Shown here in pieces: positions 29,084 to 38,266 of a stretch of 39,961 bases of DNA. The stretch is from positions 1-39,961 of the forward strand of contig CAMVJD010000026.1 of NCBI GenBank assembly GCA_947167715.1, in the 5' to 3' direction. Each line of letters starts with the position of its first letter. The stretch's first letter is position 1. Source of the stretch: an uncultured Eubacteriaceae bacterium (GTDB taxonomy: Bacteria > Bacillota > Clostridia > Lachnospirales > CAG-274). The notes under the pieces were generated by a model that searched no databases, was not told where the DNA came from, and saw only the letters and a list, made by a program, of their open reading frames with translations. The position numbers were made by a program, and so were the translations under genes.

Positions 29084-30460
29084 ATGTTTTGTGAAAAATG
29101 CGGCGCGCAGATACCGGACAATGCGCAGTTTTGTGAAAAATGCGGCAATAAGGTCGCAAGTGCGGCAGCACCCGCACCCGCCGGACAAAGTGTTGAAAAG
29201 GTACAGATAAACCTTACAAAAAATCAGATCATTGCAATTGCGGCAGCGGCTTTGGCAATTATATTGGGTGTTATTTTAATAGCAAACCATAAAACAACGG
29301 TAAACCTTGACAAATACCTTAAGGCGGAGTTTGAGGGCTATGATACGGTAGGAAAGGCAAGGATATATTTTGACCAGGAGGCTTTTAACGAAAAGTACGG
29401 CGGCAAGTTTAAAAGGGTAACAAAATCCGTAATAGACGACCCCGCATACATAGTTGCAAGCTATATGGGCAGCGATATATATAAGGAAAAGCTTTCAAAC
29501 GGCGATACAATAGATTATATCTGGGATATCAAAGCGGATAAAATAGAAAAAGAGCTTGGCTGCAAGCTTAAATATTCGGATAAGACATTTACGGTAGAGG
29601 GCCTTAAAGAGGTAGAGACGGTAGACCCGTTTAAATACCTTACAATAGAGTATTCGGGCATTTCACCCAAGGGCAAGCTGGAATACAAAAACGATTACGG
29701 TAAGGACGAGGCTTACGGCTATTTAAGCATAAGTCCCGACAAAAGCTACGATCTTAGCAACGGTGACGAAATAGTGTTTACGGTATCCGATCTTGATTAT
29801 ACAAACACACGCTGCGCAGAGGAATACGGCAAGATATTTAACAGCGAGACCAAAACATACACAGTTGAGGGCCTTGCACATTATGCCGATAAGATATCTG
29901 ACCTTTCCGATGAGGCGATAGAAGAGATGATGCAGCAGGCAAAGGACATCATGACGGCGCATATTGCAAGCTCATGGAGCAAGGAAAAGCTTGATTCGAT
30001 GGAAGAGGCGGGCGTATATGTACTTAAGGCCAAAAAGCCCGATTCGTACAACAGCCTTGGTATAAGCAGCGTTTATGTTTTGCTTAAAATAAACGAATAC
30101 ATCGGTGACGATGCTGCATCCGCACCGAGAAAAAGCTATTATTTCCCCGTAAGATACAACGAGGTGCTTGTGGACAGCGACGGCAAGTGCGTGCCCGATA
30201 CAGGCAACTACAAAACGACATATGACCGTTTTGATTTTGAGGTACAGGTAGGCGACCATACGGAAAGATTTTATAATTATGGCTATCAGACTACGGACGA
30301 ATTTGTCGAAAAATGTATAAATGTATATGCCGATGCGTATACCTATGAAAAGAAGGACATTTCCGCAAACGACAAAAAGACAGAGGAAGCAAAAGAGCCT
30401 GCCGAGGAAGCAAAAGAGTCTGCCGAGGAAACAACTGTTGAGGATGTAACGGCGGCTTAA
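29084..30460 (+). CDS. Zinc-ribbon, single-pass protein with two extracytoplasmic repeats
   Basis: Seen: an N-terminal zinc ribbon C-x2-C-x10-C-x2-C (Cys3, Cys6, Cys17, Cys20), a linker, one hydrophobic helix (IIAIAAAALAIILGVILIA, about 49-67), and an outside part with two similar modules: VNLDKYLKAEFEGYDTVGKARIYFD and VDPFKYLTIEYSGISPKGKLEY, each with a K(Y/F)L...Y/F-xG-xGKA pattern. The end is a low-complexity Glu/Ala tail (EEAKEPAEEAKESAEE). The layout matches the YvbJ/TcaA type of Firmicutes: cytoplasmic zinc ribbon, one helix, wall-facing repeats. AAAGGAGGATAAAAA precedes the ATG, 13 bases after the first gene. It ends one base before the rhomboid gene. Confidence 0.88.
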   Translation: MFCEKCGAQIPDNAQFCEKCGNKVASAAAPAPAGQSVEKVQINLTKNQIIAIAAAALAIILGVILIANHKTTVNLDKYLKAEFEGYDTVGKARIYFDQEAFNEKYGGKFKRVTKSVIDDPAYIVASYMGSDIYKEKLSNGDTIDYIWDIKADKIEKELGCKLKYSDKTFTVEGLKEVETVDPFKYLTIEYSGISPKGKLEYKNDYGKDEAYGYLSISPDKSYDLSNGDEIVFTVSDLDYTNTRCAEEYGKIFNSETKTYTVEGLAHYADKISDLSDEAIEEMMQQAKDIMTAHIASSWSKEKLDSMEEAGVYVLKAKKPDSYNSLGISSVYVLLKINEYIGDDAASAPRKSYYFPVRYNEVLVDSDGKCVPDTGNYKTTYDRFDFEVQVGDHTERFYNYGYQTTDEFVEKCINVYADAYTYEKKDISANDKKTEEAKEPAEEAKESAEETTVEDVTAA

Positions 30461-30461
30461 A

Positions 30462-31490
30462 ATGATACTTGATCTGGCGCAGCAGCTTTTGAATAATGAC
30501 TTTGTGCCCATTTTAAAAACATCCTACGCTTTAAGCGGCAAAATAGATGTTTTTTGTGCGGGCAGACAAACCGGCCCAAACCTTTACTGTGTTATTGCCG
30601 TGGATGCGGATGATCCGGAATATAAGCATAAGTTTGAGCGAACGGCGGGATATGTAGGCGCAAGCCATTCCATGAATGATTTTAATGTGGTGGTGCTGGG
30701 TATATTCTGTACGGAAAAAAACTCGGATGATCTTAAGGAATACACAAACGAAACGGTGGAAAGCTTTGAAAAAATCAATATTTTAAAATGGGTGCTTACA
30801 CCAAACGGTGTGGAGGTATACGGGCATCAGCCCGACCGCCTGCTTAATATACGCGGCATTATAGAGGCATCGCTTAAAAACGGGACGGATGCGCAAAATA
30901 TTGACGAGGTGATAAAAAAAAGCGGCGAGGTAAGAAACAGCAGGATAGTAAGCAGGGACACCCTGTTTACATATATAATGCTGGGCATTATAGCGGTGAT
31001 ATTTATCTTGCAGCTTTTTGACAGCACCCAAAGCATGATATACGATTATGCGCTTTTGCCGTTTGGCAAGGGTGAGCCATACCGTATATTTACCTGTATG
31101 TTTTTGCATGCAAATTTTCAGCATCTGATATCAAATATGCTGGGCTTGTATATATTTGGCACCAGGACGGAGCGCTATTACGGCAAGGCGCGGTTTTGTG
31201 CGGTATATTTTTTGGGCGGTATATTTGCAAGCTTTGTTTCGTCGCTTTTTCTGGGCGGATATGCGCTTGGCGCATCGGGCGCAATATTTGCGCTTATGGG
31301 AGCTGTTTTTATGTACAGCTTAAGGACAAAACACCTTATAGACGGCTTTGATCTGTATTTGCTTATCTTGTTTGCAATAATTGGCCTTGCGGGCGGCGCG
31401 CTTATCACGGGCGTGGATAATGCCGCGCATATTGCGGGCTTTATAGGCGGCTGTCTTATAAGCCTGTGCTTTAAAATAAAACATGGTTAA
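30462..31490 (+). CDS. Rhomboid family intramembrane serine protease
   Basis: Intramembrane protease cutting transmembrane proteins. Seen: a soluble N-terminal part of about 165 residues (MILDLAQQLLNNDFVP...), a first helix (YIMLGIIAVIFILQLF), then the rhomboid core with PYRIFTCMFLHANFQHLISNMLGLYIFG, the catalytic serine in GASGAIFALMG (Ser about 271) and the catalytic histidine in NAAHIAGFIGG (His about 323). The FLHANFQHLxSNM pattern is the conserved HxxxxHxxxN. All active-site residues are present. The 3-base spacing to the upstream stop and poor ribosome binding site imply translational coupling with the zinc-ribbon protein gene. The pairing suggests that one of the two upstream proteins is its substrate or adaptor. 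Confidence 0.95.
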   Translation: MILDLAQQLLNNDFVPILKTSYALSGKIDVFCAGRQTGPNLYCVIAVDADDPEYKHKFERTAGYVGASHSMNDFNVVVLGIFCTEKNSDDLKEYTNETVESFEKINILKWVLTPNGVEVYGHQPDRLLNIRGIIEASLKNGTDAQNIDEVIKKSGEVRNSRIVSRDTLFTYIMLGIIAVIFILQLFDSTQSMIYDYALLPFGKGEPYRIFTCMFLHANFQHLISNMLGLYIFGTRTERYYGKARFCAVYFLGGIFASFVSSLFLGGYALGASGAIFALMGAVFMYSLRTKHLIDGFDLYLLILFAIIGLAGGALITGVDNAAHIAGFIGGCLISLCFKIKHG

Positions 31491-31546
31491 AAAAAGGACT
31501 GAAGAGACTATGTCGCTTGATGCGGCAGTCTCGACAGTCCTTTTTT
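31489..31546. terminator. Bidirectional terminator after the rhomboid gene
   Basis: AAAAAAAGGACTG (31489-31501) and GAGACT (31504-31509) pair with AGTCTC (31527-31532) and CAGTCCTTTTTT (31535-31546). T-runs on both strands let it end the rhomboid operon and the convergent lipoprotein gene. Confidence 0.88.
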
Positions 31547-31560
31547 AGTGGTTTTGTGAT

Positions 31561-32961
31561 TTATTCGGCAGATGTGATCCCCTCGTCGAGTTCCTCGTAA
31601 GGCTCCTCTTCGGCTTCTTCTTCTGTTGCGTTAAAGTGGTTGTCAATTACAAACTGTATCGGGTCTTCGTCAAATATTATCTCGTTAGGTACAAACATTT
31701 CCTGGAAATTGGTTTCGTCGGGACGGAACCTATAGGCACTTGATATCTTAACGGTTATCTGCGTGCCGGGCAGTACATATTCGACCGGGTCATAATAAAA
31801 TTTGGGCGAATCGTGAGATGCCTTGCCAAGCACGGTACCTATTTTTCCGTCCTTTACGCCCGTACAAAGTGCAAGGGCAACGCCTGTTGTGTTTTCGTTG
31901 CTTAAAACGGCAAGGTCTATATTGGGATTGGCTTTTGCCATATTGACAGACGAGGGATAATCCGAGAAGGTCTTATCCGCAACTGCTGCCTTAAGGTCGT
32001 TTTTGACAGACTGCCATTCGCCGTTTGTATGGCGTATGATAGTTCTGCCGGCGGGTATGTTCATATCAAAGCAGTTTATAAGGTCGCTTACAAGGTCATA
32101 CTTTCCGCCGATATTGTCTCTTACGTCAATTATTACCTTGCTGCCGCCGTTTTGTGTATATTCGCGGGCTTTGTCAAGTGCCTGTATAAAATCCTCGTCC
32201 TTGGTATAAAAGCTGTTTACGTCAATATAGAAAATGTCGTCTATCATTTTTGCTTCCGCGGTCTTTGATTCCGCAGGCAAGTCTTTAGCGGCACTTTCGG
32301 TAAATGCGGCATTGATAGTGCTGTCGCTGCATACTACCTCTATTTCGGCAGGGGTAGTGTCACAGCCGCAAAGTGTCAATACTTCCTTGTCAAAAAGATA
32401 TTTATGACGGATATCCTTTTCCATAAACGGTGTATCTGTCGGGAATATCTCGGAAACAACACTCAATATTTTATCCGTCGGCACGCCGCCTACGGAAAGT
32501 ATTTCCGACTCGGTTATCTCGCCGTTTTCGTCATTAAGATAGATCTTGTCGGCTCTGAACGAAAAGCTTATATCAAGCGACAGCTTTCCCAAGCTGTTAA
32601 GTATGCTGTCGTCCGGCAAGGAGCCTTTTATTATTGCTGTATGGCTATCATTAAGGGAAGAGAGATATCTGTTTATCATTATCTCAAATTCGTCACGGTT
32701 GGCAGCTTTGCCTGCATTTGCAAGAAATTCCTTTGATGCCTCCGCATAATCCTGGGGCATAAGCTCGTCAATAACAAAGGCGGGGTGTGCGGCTTCTACC
32801 GCGTAAACAAGCTGCTGTGCATCATCGGCAAACAGTTTTTGCTCGTCTGCGCTTGCCGCAGGTGCATTCCCACCCGGAACAGATATTGTTTGCTGTACGG
32901 ATGTGCCGCAGCCGGCTAACAGTATGGTTGATAAAAGTATTGCTGCTGTTTTCTTTTTCAT
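31561..32961 (-). CDS. Peptidase S41-like lipoprotein, catalytic serine not evident
   Basis: Seen: a type II signal peptide (MKKKTAAILLSTILLAGC) with LAGC as lipobox, then a helical part, a tail-specific protease-like core (KVIIDVRDNIGGKYDLVSDLIN matching the DLRxNxGG strand of S41), and a C-terminal acidic tail (ATEEEAEEEPYEELDE). Known: S41 proteases have a TASAxE-type motif holding the serine nucleophile. Here the aligned segment reads NENTTGVALAL, with no Ser and no Glu at the expected places. So it may be a non-catalytic binding protein or use another residue. ATG 32961 follows CCGGGAGGCTATT; the longer frame to 33027 is not preferred. It has its own promoter. Confidence 0.85.
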   Translation of the reverse strand: MKKKTAAILLSTILLAGCGTSVQQTISVPGGNAPAASADEQKLFADDAQQLVYAVEAAHPAFVIDELMPQDYAEASKEFLANAGKAANRDEFEIMINRYLSSLNDSHTAIIKGSLPDDSILNSLGKLSLDISFSFRADKIYLNDENGEITESEILSVGGVPTDKILSVVSEIFPTDTPFMEKDIRHKYLFDKEVLTLCGCDTTPAEIEVVCSDSTINAAFTESAAKDLPAESKTAEAKMIDDIFYIDVNSFYTKDEDFIQALDKAREYTQNGGSKVIIDVRDNIGGKYDLVSDLINCFDMNIPAGRTIIRHTNGEWQSVKNDLKAAVADKTFSDYPSSVNMAKANPNIDLAVLSNENTTGVALALCTGVKDGKIGTVLGKASHDSPKFYYDPVEYVLPGTQITVKISSAYRFRPDETNFQEMFVPNEIIFDEDPIQFVIDNHFNATEEEAEEEPYEELDEGITSAE

Positions 32962-33034
32962 AATAGCCTCCCGGTGTGTTTTTCTTATGCTGTAGGGATA
33001 GAGAAAGCGAGCTTTCTCACCCTTCACAGTTTAC

Positions 33035-33063
33035 ATTATACAACTAAATAAAGAACTTATCAA
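33035..33063 (-). promoter_or_regulatory. Promoter of the S41-like lipoprotein gene
   Basis: Minus strand: TTGATA (33063-33058), 17 bases, TATAAT (33040-33035). The start codon is about 75 bases downstream, past a GAGAAAGC/GCTTTCTC palindrome (33001-33018). Confidence 0.7.
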
Positions 33064-33078
33064 GTAAAAATGAATAAT

Positions 33079-34593
33079 TTAAAACAATTTTTTACAATTG
33101 TCTATTTGTATCACACCAAGGGCATCAAGCAATAAAAAGTAAACGGCGCAGCAGGAAAGAATGACCGCACAGGACACAAAAACGCTGCCGCTTTCCAGGT
33201 GCCTTAAAAGTATGGCGCCGTATATGCATACAAAGGCGGCGGAAATAATGCAGCGAAAAATGATAAAGATATCAATGTCGAATTTTTCGGATTCGCGCAA
33301 AAGCCGCAGGGCCGAAAGGCGGTTGGTAATAATAACGGAGACGGCCCGCCCCGCGATATAGGCGTGCAGTCCGTACCCCGGCATTAAAAAATATACCGCG
33401 GCAAGGCTTATTGCCGAGCCGAGCAAGCCCATTTTAAATATATAAAGCTGACAGTTTATGCCGTTAAGCGCGGCCGACAGTATTACCTGTGTGTATAAAA
33501 ACGGACAGATAAGCCCCAACAGCCTTAAAATACCGGCAATATCCGTGCGGCCGTATACCGCAAGCGAGATCTCCTTTGAAAAGGTAATAAATATCCCGCC
33601 TGCAAGTATTCCGAATACTGCGGTAAAAAGCAGGGCGCCGTTAAGCGTTTTTGCTACCGCTTTTTTATTTTGCGCCGCATTATATTCACTTATTGCGGGC
33701 ATGATCGCGGTCGCAAGCGCCGTTAAAAGCGAGCAGGGGAACATTACAAGCGGGGCGGCCATACCGCAAAGTCCGCCGAAAAGGCTTAAGGCATGGTCAT
33801 TTGTCATGCCGTGAAGCACAAGGCGCTGCGGTATAAGTATATGCTCTGCGGTGGATAAAAGCGAGGCTGTACCGCGGTTAAGCGTAAGAGGTACGGCCAT
33901 GGATATAACTGTTGAAACGGCGGCGCCGTCCGTTAATACTGTGCCGCGCCCCAAGGCTTTTTTATGCGGGACAAAGGCGGCCAGCGTAAATATAAAGGAT
34001 GCCGTTTCGCCGCAGGCCATACCCATAACAGCCATGGCGCAGGCGTATTTTAGCCCTTTTTCAAGCATTGCATCGCATAAAAAGTATACAAGGCATATCC
34101 TTACGCTTTGTTCTATTATTTGCGAGGCGGCGGGAATGCTCATTTTTTGCAGTCCGTAAAAATAGCCGCGCAATACGGCGCCTGCGCACATAAAGGGAAA
34201 GCAAAGTGCTATCATACGCAGCGCAGGCATGGTATCGGGCTCGTGAAGTATCTTGCCCGATATTATATCTGCGCCGAAATAAACGATGATACCGGCCAAA
34301 ACAGATAAAAAAACGGATATAAACAGCGAGGCATTTAATATTTTGCCTATGCCGCCGCTGTCTTTTTGGGCAAAACGTGCGGCGGTGCAGGCGGATACTG
34401 TTGTTGCGATACCCGAGGCACAAAGCGAAAATACCAGCATATATATAGGCATTATAAGCTGAAATACGCCCATGCCGCGTGCGCCAAGCGCCTTAGACAT
34501 AAAAACGCGGTACATAAAGCCCATTACACGGGTAACAAGATTTGCAAGTGTTAGTATAAATGCGCCTTTTATTATAGTTTTGCTTTTTGTCAT
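33079..34593 (-). CDS. SpoVB-like polysaccharide flippase (MOP superfamily)
   Basis: Membrane protein of about 504 aa with twelve to fourteen hydrophobic helices, of the MurJ/SpoVB/Wzx type that moves lipid-linked sugars or peptidoglycan precursors across the membrane. Seen: the N-terminal KGAFILTLANLVTRVMGFMYRVF and ALGARGMGVFQLIMPIYMLVFSLCASGI, typical of SpoVB, plus LRGYFYGLQKMSIPAASQIIEQSVRI and a glycine-rich middle. SpoVB of spore formers is needed for spore cortex synthesis; this gene could be spoVB or a paralogue acting in vegetative wall or polysaccharide synthesis. The ribosome binding site is weak (GGAAATATAATT). It follows the clpX terminator by about 45 bases on the same strand. 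Confidence 0.9.
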   Translation of the reverse strand: MTKSKTIIKGAFILTLANLVTRVMGFMYRVFMSKALGARGMGVFQLIMPIYMLVFSLCASGIATTVSACTAARFAQKDSGGIGKILNASLFISVFLSVLAGIIVYFGADIISGKILHEPDTMPALRMIALCFPFMCAGAVLRGYFYGLQKMSIPAASQIIEQSVRICLVYFLCDAMLEKGLKYACAMAVMGMACGETASFIFTLAAFVPHKKALGRGTVLTDGAAVSTVISMAVPLTLNRGTASLLSTAEHILIPQRLVLHGMTNDHALSLFGGLCGMAAPLVMFPCSLLTALATAIMPAISEYNAAQNKKAVAKTLNGALLFTAVFGILAGGIFITFSKEISLAVYGRTDIAGILRLLGLICPFLYTQVILSAALNGINCQLYIFKMGLLGSAISLAAVYFLMPGYGLHAYIAGRAVSVIITNRLSALRLLRESEKFDIDIFIIFRCIISAAFVCIYGAILLRHLESGSVFVSCAVILSCCAVYFLLLDALGVIQIDNCKKLF

Positions 34594-34639
34594 AATTATA
34601 TTTCCAAATCAGCCTAAATAATTCTATGACATTGGGCGC

Positions 34640-34668
34640 AAAAAAATACCCCGCTTATGCGGGGTATT
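34640..34668 (-). terminator. Terminator after clpX
   Basis: ATACCCCGC (34646-34654) and GCGGGGTAT (34659-34667) form a perfect 9-bp stem with a TTAT loop. On the minus strand it is followed by seven T. It ends the tig-clpP-clpX transcript. Confidence 0.9.
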
Positions 34669-34670
34669 GA

Positions 34671-35945
34671 TCATGCATCTTTTTTCTTATATACAAGTCT
34701 GGGCTTTACATTGTTTTCCACAACGTCCTTTGTGATGATACATTTGTCTATTGTTTTGTCGGACGGAGCGGTGTACATTATATCCATCATAAAGCTCTCC
34801 ATAATAGCGCGCAGACCTCTTGCCCCCGTTTCCTGTGCAATAGCCTTTTTGGCAATGGATATAAGCGCATCCTGCTCAAATTCAAGCGTTATGCCGTCAA
34901 GCTCCAAAAGGTATTGATACTGCTTCGTAAGCGCATTTTTGGGCTCGGTAAGGATGCGTACAAGTGCCTCCTCATCAAGGCTGTCAAGGCTTACAACGGT
35001 CGGCATACGGCCGATAAGCTCGGGTATAAGACCGTATTTGTGAAGATCCTGCGGTACTATCTCTTTAAAAATAGAGCTTGCGCGCAGCTCCTTGGAGCTT
35101 TTGCTTTCGGAGCCGAAGCCTATGACCTTTTCGTTTATGCGGTTTTCTATTATTTTTTCAAGACCCGCAAAGGCGCCGCCCAGAATAAAGAGAATATTTG
35201 TGGTGTCTATCTGCAAAAATTCCTGATGGGGGTGCTTTCTGCCGCCCTGCGGGGGAACATTTGCGACTGTGCCCTCAAGTATTTTTAAAAGTGCCTGCTG
35301 AACGCCCTCGCCGCTTACATCGCGTGTGATAGAGGGGTTGTCGGACTTTCTTGCTATTTTGTCTATCTCGTCGATATAGATAATGCCGCGCTCGGCAAGC
35401 TCCATATCAAAATCCGCTGCCTGTATTATTTTAAGAAGTATATTTTCAACGTCCTCGCCAACGTAGCCTGCCTCGGTAAGCGAGGTGGCATCGGCAATTG
35501 CAAAGGGTACATTTATAAGCTTGGCAAGCGTCTGCGCAAGCATTGTTTTGCCCACACCCGTGGGGCCGACAAGCAGCACGTTGCTTTTTTGAAGCTCGGG
35601 TGTTTTTTCGGCGCTTGCCGAATTGATGTTGTTTATACGCTTATAGTGGTTGTAAACAGCTACGGAAAGTGCCTTTTTTGCATCATCCTGGCCTATGACA
35701 TATTCGTCGAGCGCAGCCTTGAGCTGTGCGGGCTTTGGCAGCTTTTTTGTGCTTTTTTCCTGATTCCAGTCTACATCGTCGTTATTGAACATTTTATTTT
35801 TTTCAATGTTCATATCATCCATGCTTTCGGAACAGTAAGCTACACATTCGTTGCAAATATTTGCATTAAGGCCTGAAAAGATAAAATCAACTTCAGACTG
35901 CGATCTGCCGCAAAAAGAGCATACAATATCCTTTTTTGAAGCCAT
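34671..35945 (-). CDS. clpX: ATP-dependent Clp protease ATP-binding subunit ClpX
   Basis: AAA+ unfoldase that feeds substrates to ClpP. Seen: the N-terminal zinc-binding domain (C9-x2-C12 and C31-x2-C34, CSFCGRSQ and CNECVAYC), Walker A GPTGVGKT (about 127-134), Walker [11 protein letters not shown], the [23 protein letters not shown] sensor region, LIGRMPTVV, and the C-terminal [22 protein letters not shown]. The GFGSES pore region for ClpP docking (IGF loop) is present as [11 protein letters not shown]. Length 424 aa is normal. The start is preceded by AAGGAGGAACCCG. It is last in the tig-clpP-clpX operon. Confidence 0.98.
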   Translation of the reverse strand: MASKKDIVCSFCGRSQSEVDFIFSGLNANICNECVAYCSESMDDMNIEKNKMFNNDDVDWNQEKSTKKLPKPAQLKAALDEYVIGQDDAKKALSVAVYNHYKRINNINSASAEKTPELQKSNVLLVGPTGVGKTMLAQTLAKLINVPFAIADATSLTEAGYVGEDVENILLKIIQAADFDMELAERGIIYIDEIDKIARKSDNPSITRDVSGEGVQQALLKILEGTVANVPPQGGRKHPHQEFLQIDTTNILFILGGAFAGLEKIIENRINEKVIGFGSESKSSKELRASSIFKEIVPQDLHKYGLIPELIGRMPTVVSLDSLDEEALVRILTEPKNALTKQYQYLLELDGITLEFEQDALISIAKKAIAQETGARGLRAIMESFMMDIMYTAPSDKTIDKCIITKDVVENNVKPRLVYKKKDA

Positions 35946-35966
35946 ATTGTCGGGTTCCTCCTTAAA

Positions 35967-36554
35967 TTAAGCCTGTGGCTTTGTTATTACTTCATCAATA
36001 AGACCGTAAGCCTTTGCCTCCTCGGCAGACATATAATTATCTCTGTCAGTGTCGTTTTCGACTATTTCAAGGGGCTTGCCTGTGTTTTCGGCAAGCATAA
36101 TATTTAATTTTTCCTTGATCTTAAGTATCTGCTTTGCGGTTATTTCAATATCCGATGCCTGACCCTGGGCGCCGCCCAAGGGCTGGTGTATCATTATCTC
36201 GGCATTGGGAAGAGCGTAGCGCTTGCCCTTTTGACCGCCGGCAAGCAAAAATGCACCCATGCTTGCGGCCATACCGATACATATTGTTGAAACATCGGGT
36301 TTGATATACTGCATTGTATCGTAAATTGCAAGACCTGCGCTTACCGAGCCGCCGGGACTGTTGATATAAAGGCTTATATCCTTATCGGGATCCTCTGCCG
36401 CAAGAAACAAAAGCTGTGCGACCACAAGGCTTGCCGTAACATCGGTAACGGGTTCGCCAAGGAAAATTATCCTGTCTTTTAAAAGTCTGGAATAAATATC
36501 GTAGGAACGCTCGCCCCTGCTGGTTTGATCGACTACTATTGGTACTAAGCTCAT
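35967..36554 (-). CDS. clpP: ATP-dependent Clp protease proteolytic subunit ClpP
   Basis: Serine protease forming the double heptameric barrel of Clp. Seen: catalytic Ser98 in [14 protein letters not shown], His123 in [11 protein letters not shown], and Asp172 in [13 protein letters not shown]. The [16 protein letters not shown] segment and the N-terminal [22 protein letters not shown] are typical. Length 195 aa is normal. AAAGGAGACTTGTT precedes the ATG. It lies 21 bases before clpX and 28 bases after tig. Confidence 0.98.
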   Translation of the reverse strand: MSLVPIVVDQTSRGERSYDIYSRLLKDRIIFLGEPVTDVTASLVVAQLLFLAAEDPDKDISLYINSPGGSVSAGLAIYDTMQYIKPDVSTICIGMAASMGAFLLAGGQKGKRYALPNAEIMIHQPLGGAQGQASDIEITAKQILKIKEKLNIMLAENTGKPLEIVENDTDRDNYMSAEEAKAYGLIDEVITKPQA

Positions 36555-36582
36555 AACAAGTCTCCTTTATATAATGTATAAA

Positions 36583-37875
36583 TTATTCGGCTTTCTCAAC
36601 TTCAACGGCATTTTCCGTAACAAAGTCAAGTGCCTTCTGCACCTTAAGGTCGTTTATAAGGTTTTTCTTGTCCTCGTCGCGAAGAACGTCCTTAAGCTTG
36701 TCGTATTCCATATGATATGCTTCGGAGATACGCTTTATCTCTGCCTGAACCTCGTCATCAGTTACATCAAAGTTTTCGGCTGCGGCAACTGCCTCAAGAA
36801 CAAGACGGCCCTTTACCTGCTTTTCGCTGATAGGTCTGTAAGCATCGCGCATAGCCTGAAGATTCTGACCCATGTATTCAAGGTACATATCAAGGCTGAG
36901 ACCCTGCTGCTGGATGTTTCTGCTGAACTCGTCTATCTTCATGTCGATGTCGTTTTCTATCATGGCATCGGGAACGTCCATTTCTGCCTTTTCGATAAGC
37001 TGTGTCAGGATGCTTTCCTGCTTTTCGTTCTTGGCATTTGTGGTCTTCTGTGCTAACAGTTTGCCCACAAGTTCATTTTTATATTCCTCAAGTGTTTCAA
37101 ATTCTGTTGTGTCCTGAACAAACTCGTCGTTTAACTCGGGATATTCCTTAAACTTGATGTCCTTGATCTCAACGTCAAATTTTGCTGCCTTGCCCGCAAT
37201 ATCGGACTTGCCGTAATTTTCGGGGAAGGTAACATTTACCGTAACATCGTCGCCTACGTTTGTGCCGATAAGCTGTTCTTCAAAGTTGTCGATAAATGTA
37301 TGTGTACCTATTTCAAGGTCATAATCCTTGCCCTCGCCGCCCTCAAAGGCAACGTCGTCTATGTAGCCCTTAAAATCTATGGTAACTATGTCGCCGTCCT
37401 GTACGGGTCTGTCGGTTACGGTAACTATGCGGGCATTCTTTTCCTGATCCTTTTTAAGCTCTGCCTCAAGCTCCTCGTCGGATACCTCAAGGTTTGCCTT
37501 TGCAACTTCAAGGCCCTTGTAGCCTTCGATCTTTACCTCGGGCTTGATATATACCTCGGCCGTGAATGAAACGCCGTTGTCGTCGATAGCGGTAATATCT
37601 ATCTCGGGTCTTGAAACCACGTCAAGCTCATGCTCCTTAACTGCGCTTTCATAAGCCTCGGGAAGTACGAAATTGATAGCATCGTCATAGAAAACAGCCT
37701 TGCCGTACTGCGCCTCGATCATCTTGCGGGGTGCCTTGCCCTTACGGAAACCGGGTACGTTTATTTTACCCTTGTTTTTGTTGTAAGAGTATTTTAAACC
37801 CTCTTCAAACCTTGCGGCGTCAACGCTGAAGGTCAACTTGACTTTATTTACATCAATTTTTTCAAATGTGCTCAT
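36583..37875 (-). CDS. tig: Trigger factor
   Basis: Ribosome-bound chaperone with peptidyl-prolyl isomerase activity that meets nascent chains. Seen: the N-terminal ribosome-binding segment VPGFRKGKAPRKMIE (matching the GFRxGKxP signature), a FKBP-type domain (DRPVQDGDIVTIDFKGYIDD...FIDNFEEQLIGTNVGD), and the C-terminal helical chaperone domain (LIEKAEMDVPDAMIENDIDM...). Length 430 aa is typical. It is first in the tig-clpP-clpX operon, with CAAGGAGGACTACC before the ATG. Two TATAAT-like sequences lie upstream (near 37905 and 37950 on the plus coordinates), so the operon probably has its own promoter there. Confidence 0.98.
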   Translation of the reverse strand: MSTFEKIDVNKVKLTFSVDAARFEEGLKYSYNKNKGKINVPGFRKGKAPRKMIEAQYGKAVFYDDAINFVLPEAYESAVKEHELDVVSRPEIDITAIDDNGVSFTAEVYIKPEVKIEGYKGLEVAKANLEVSDEELEAELKKDQEKNARIVTVTDRPVQDGDIVTIDFKGYIDDVAFEGGEGKDYDLEIGTHTFIDNFEEQLIGTNVGDDVTVNVTFPENYGKSDIAGKAAKFDVEIKDIKFKEYPELNDEFVQDTTEFETLEEYKNELVGKLLAQKTTNAKNEKQESILTQLIEKAEMDVPDAMIENDIDMKIDEFSRNIQQQGLSLDMYLEYMGQNLQAMRDAYRPISEKQVKGRLVLEAVAAAENFDVTDDEVQAEIKRISEAYHMEYDKLKDVLRDEDKKNLINDLKVQKALDFVTENAVEVEKAE

Positions 37876-38100
37876 TTTTTGGTAGTCCTCCTTGGTGTAT
37901 ATTATAACGGGCCGTATAAAAGACCCTTGTATGCACTATGTTTCATTATAACATAAAATATGTTTAATTACCAGCATTTTTTTTGAAAATTATTAAATTT
38001 GTTTAAAGCTTGGTAAATACAGCGGTTTAAAAGCTCCTTTTGCAACAAAAATACTAAAAAAACGCTTCTTTTATATGCGTCACAAAATAAATTTATACAT

Positions 38101-38148
38101 CCGCATCACATTCGCATCATGACAAATGCAGATGCGAATGTGATGCGG
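38101..38148. repeat. Perfect 18-bp inverted repeat between divergent promoters
   Basis: CCGCATCACATTCGCATC (38101-38118) and GATGCGAATGTGATGCGG (38131-38148) flank a 12-base loop. The pairing extends by ACAT/ATGT with one bulged base. No T-run follows. Each arm also contains two GCATC or GATGC units. It lies between tig and the LacI gene, about 35 bases upstream of the LacI promoter. Confidence 0.92.
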
Positions 38149-38183
38149 GATGTGAAATAGTTGGCTTTATGTGAAAATTATTG

Positions 38184-38230
38184 TTGCATTATTTATGATT
38201 TTGTGGCATAATATAAGTGAAATCATTTCA
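38184..38230 (+). promoter_or_regulatory. LacI-gene promoter with 13-bp palindromic operator
   Basis: TTGCAT (38184-38189), 17 bases, CATAAT (38207-38212), followed by the perfect palindrome TGAAATCATTTCA (38218-38230), which covers the expected start of transcription. A similar palindrome, TGAAATGATATCA, precedes the PTS gene. This layout is typical of a self-repressing LacI-family regulator. Confidence 0.65.
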
Positions 38231-38266
38231 TATATTGTTTCAGATGTATCATAAAAGGTGATGTGT

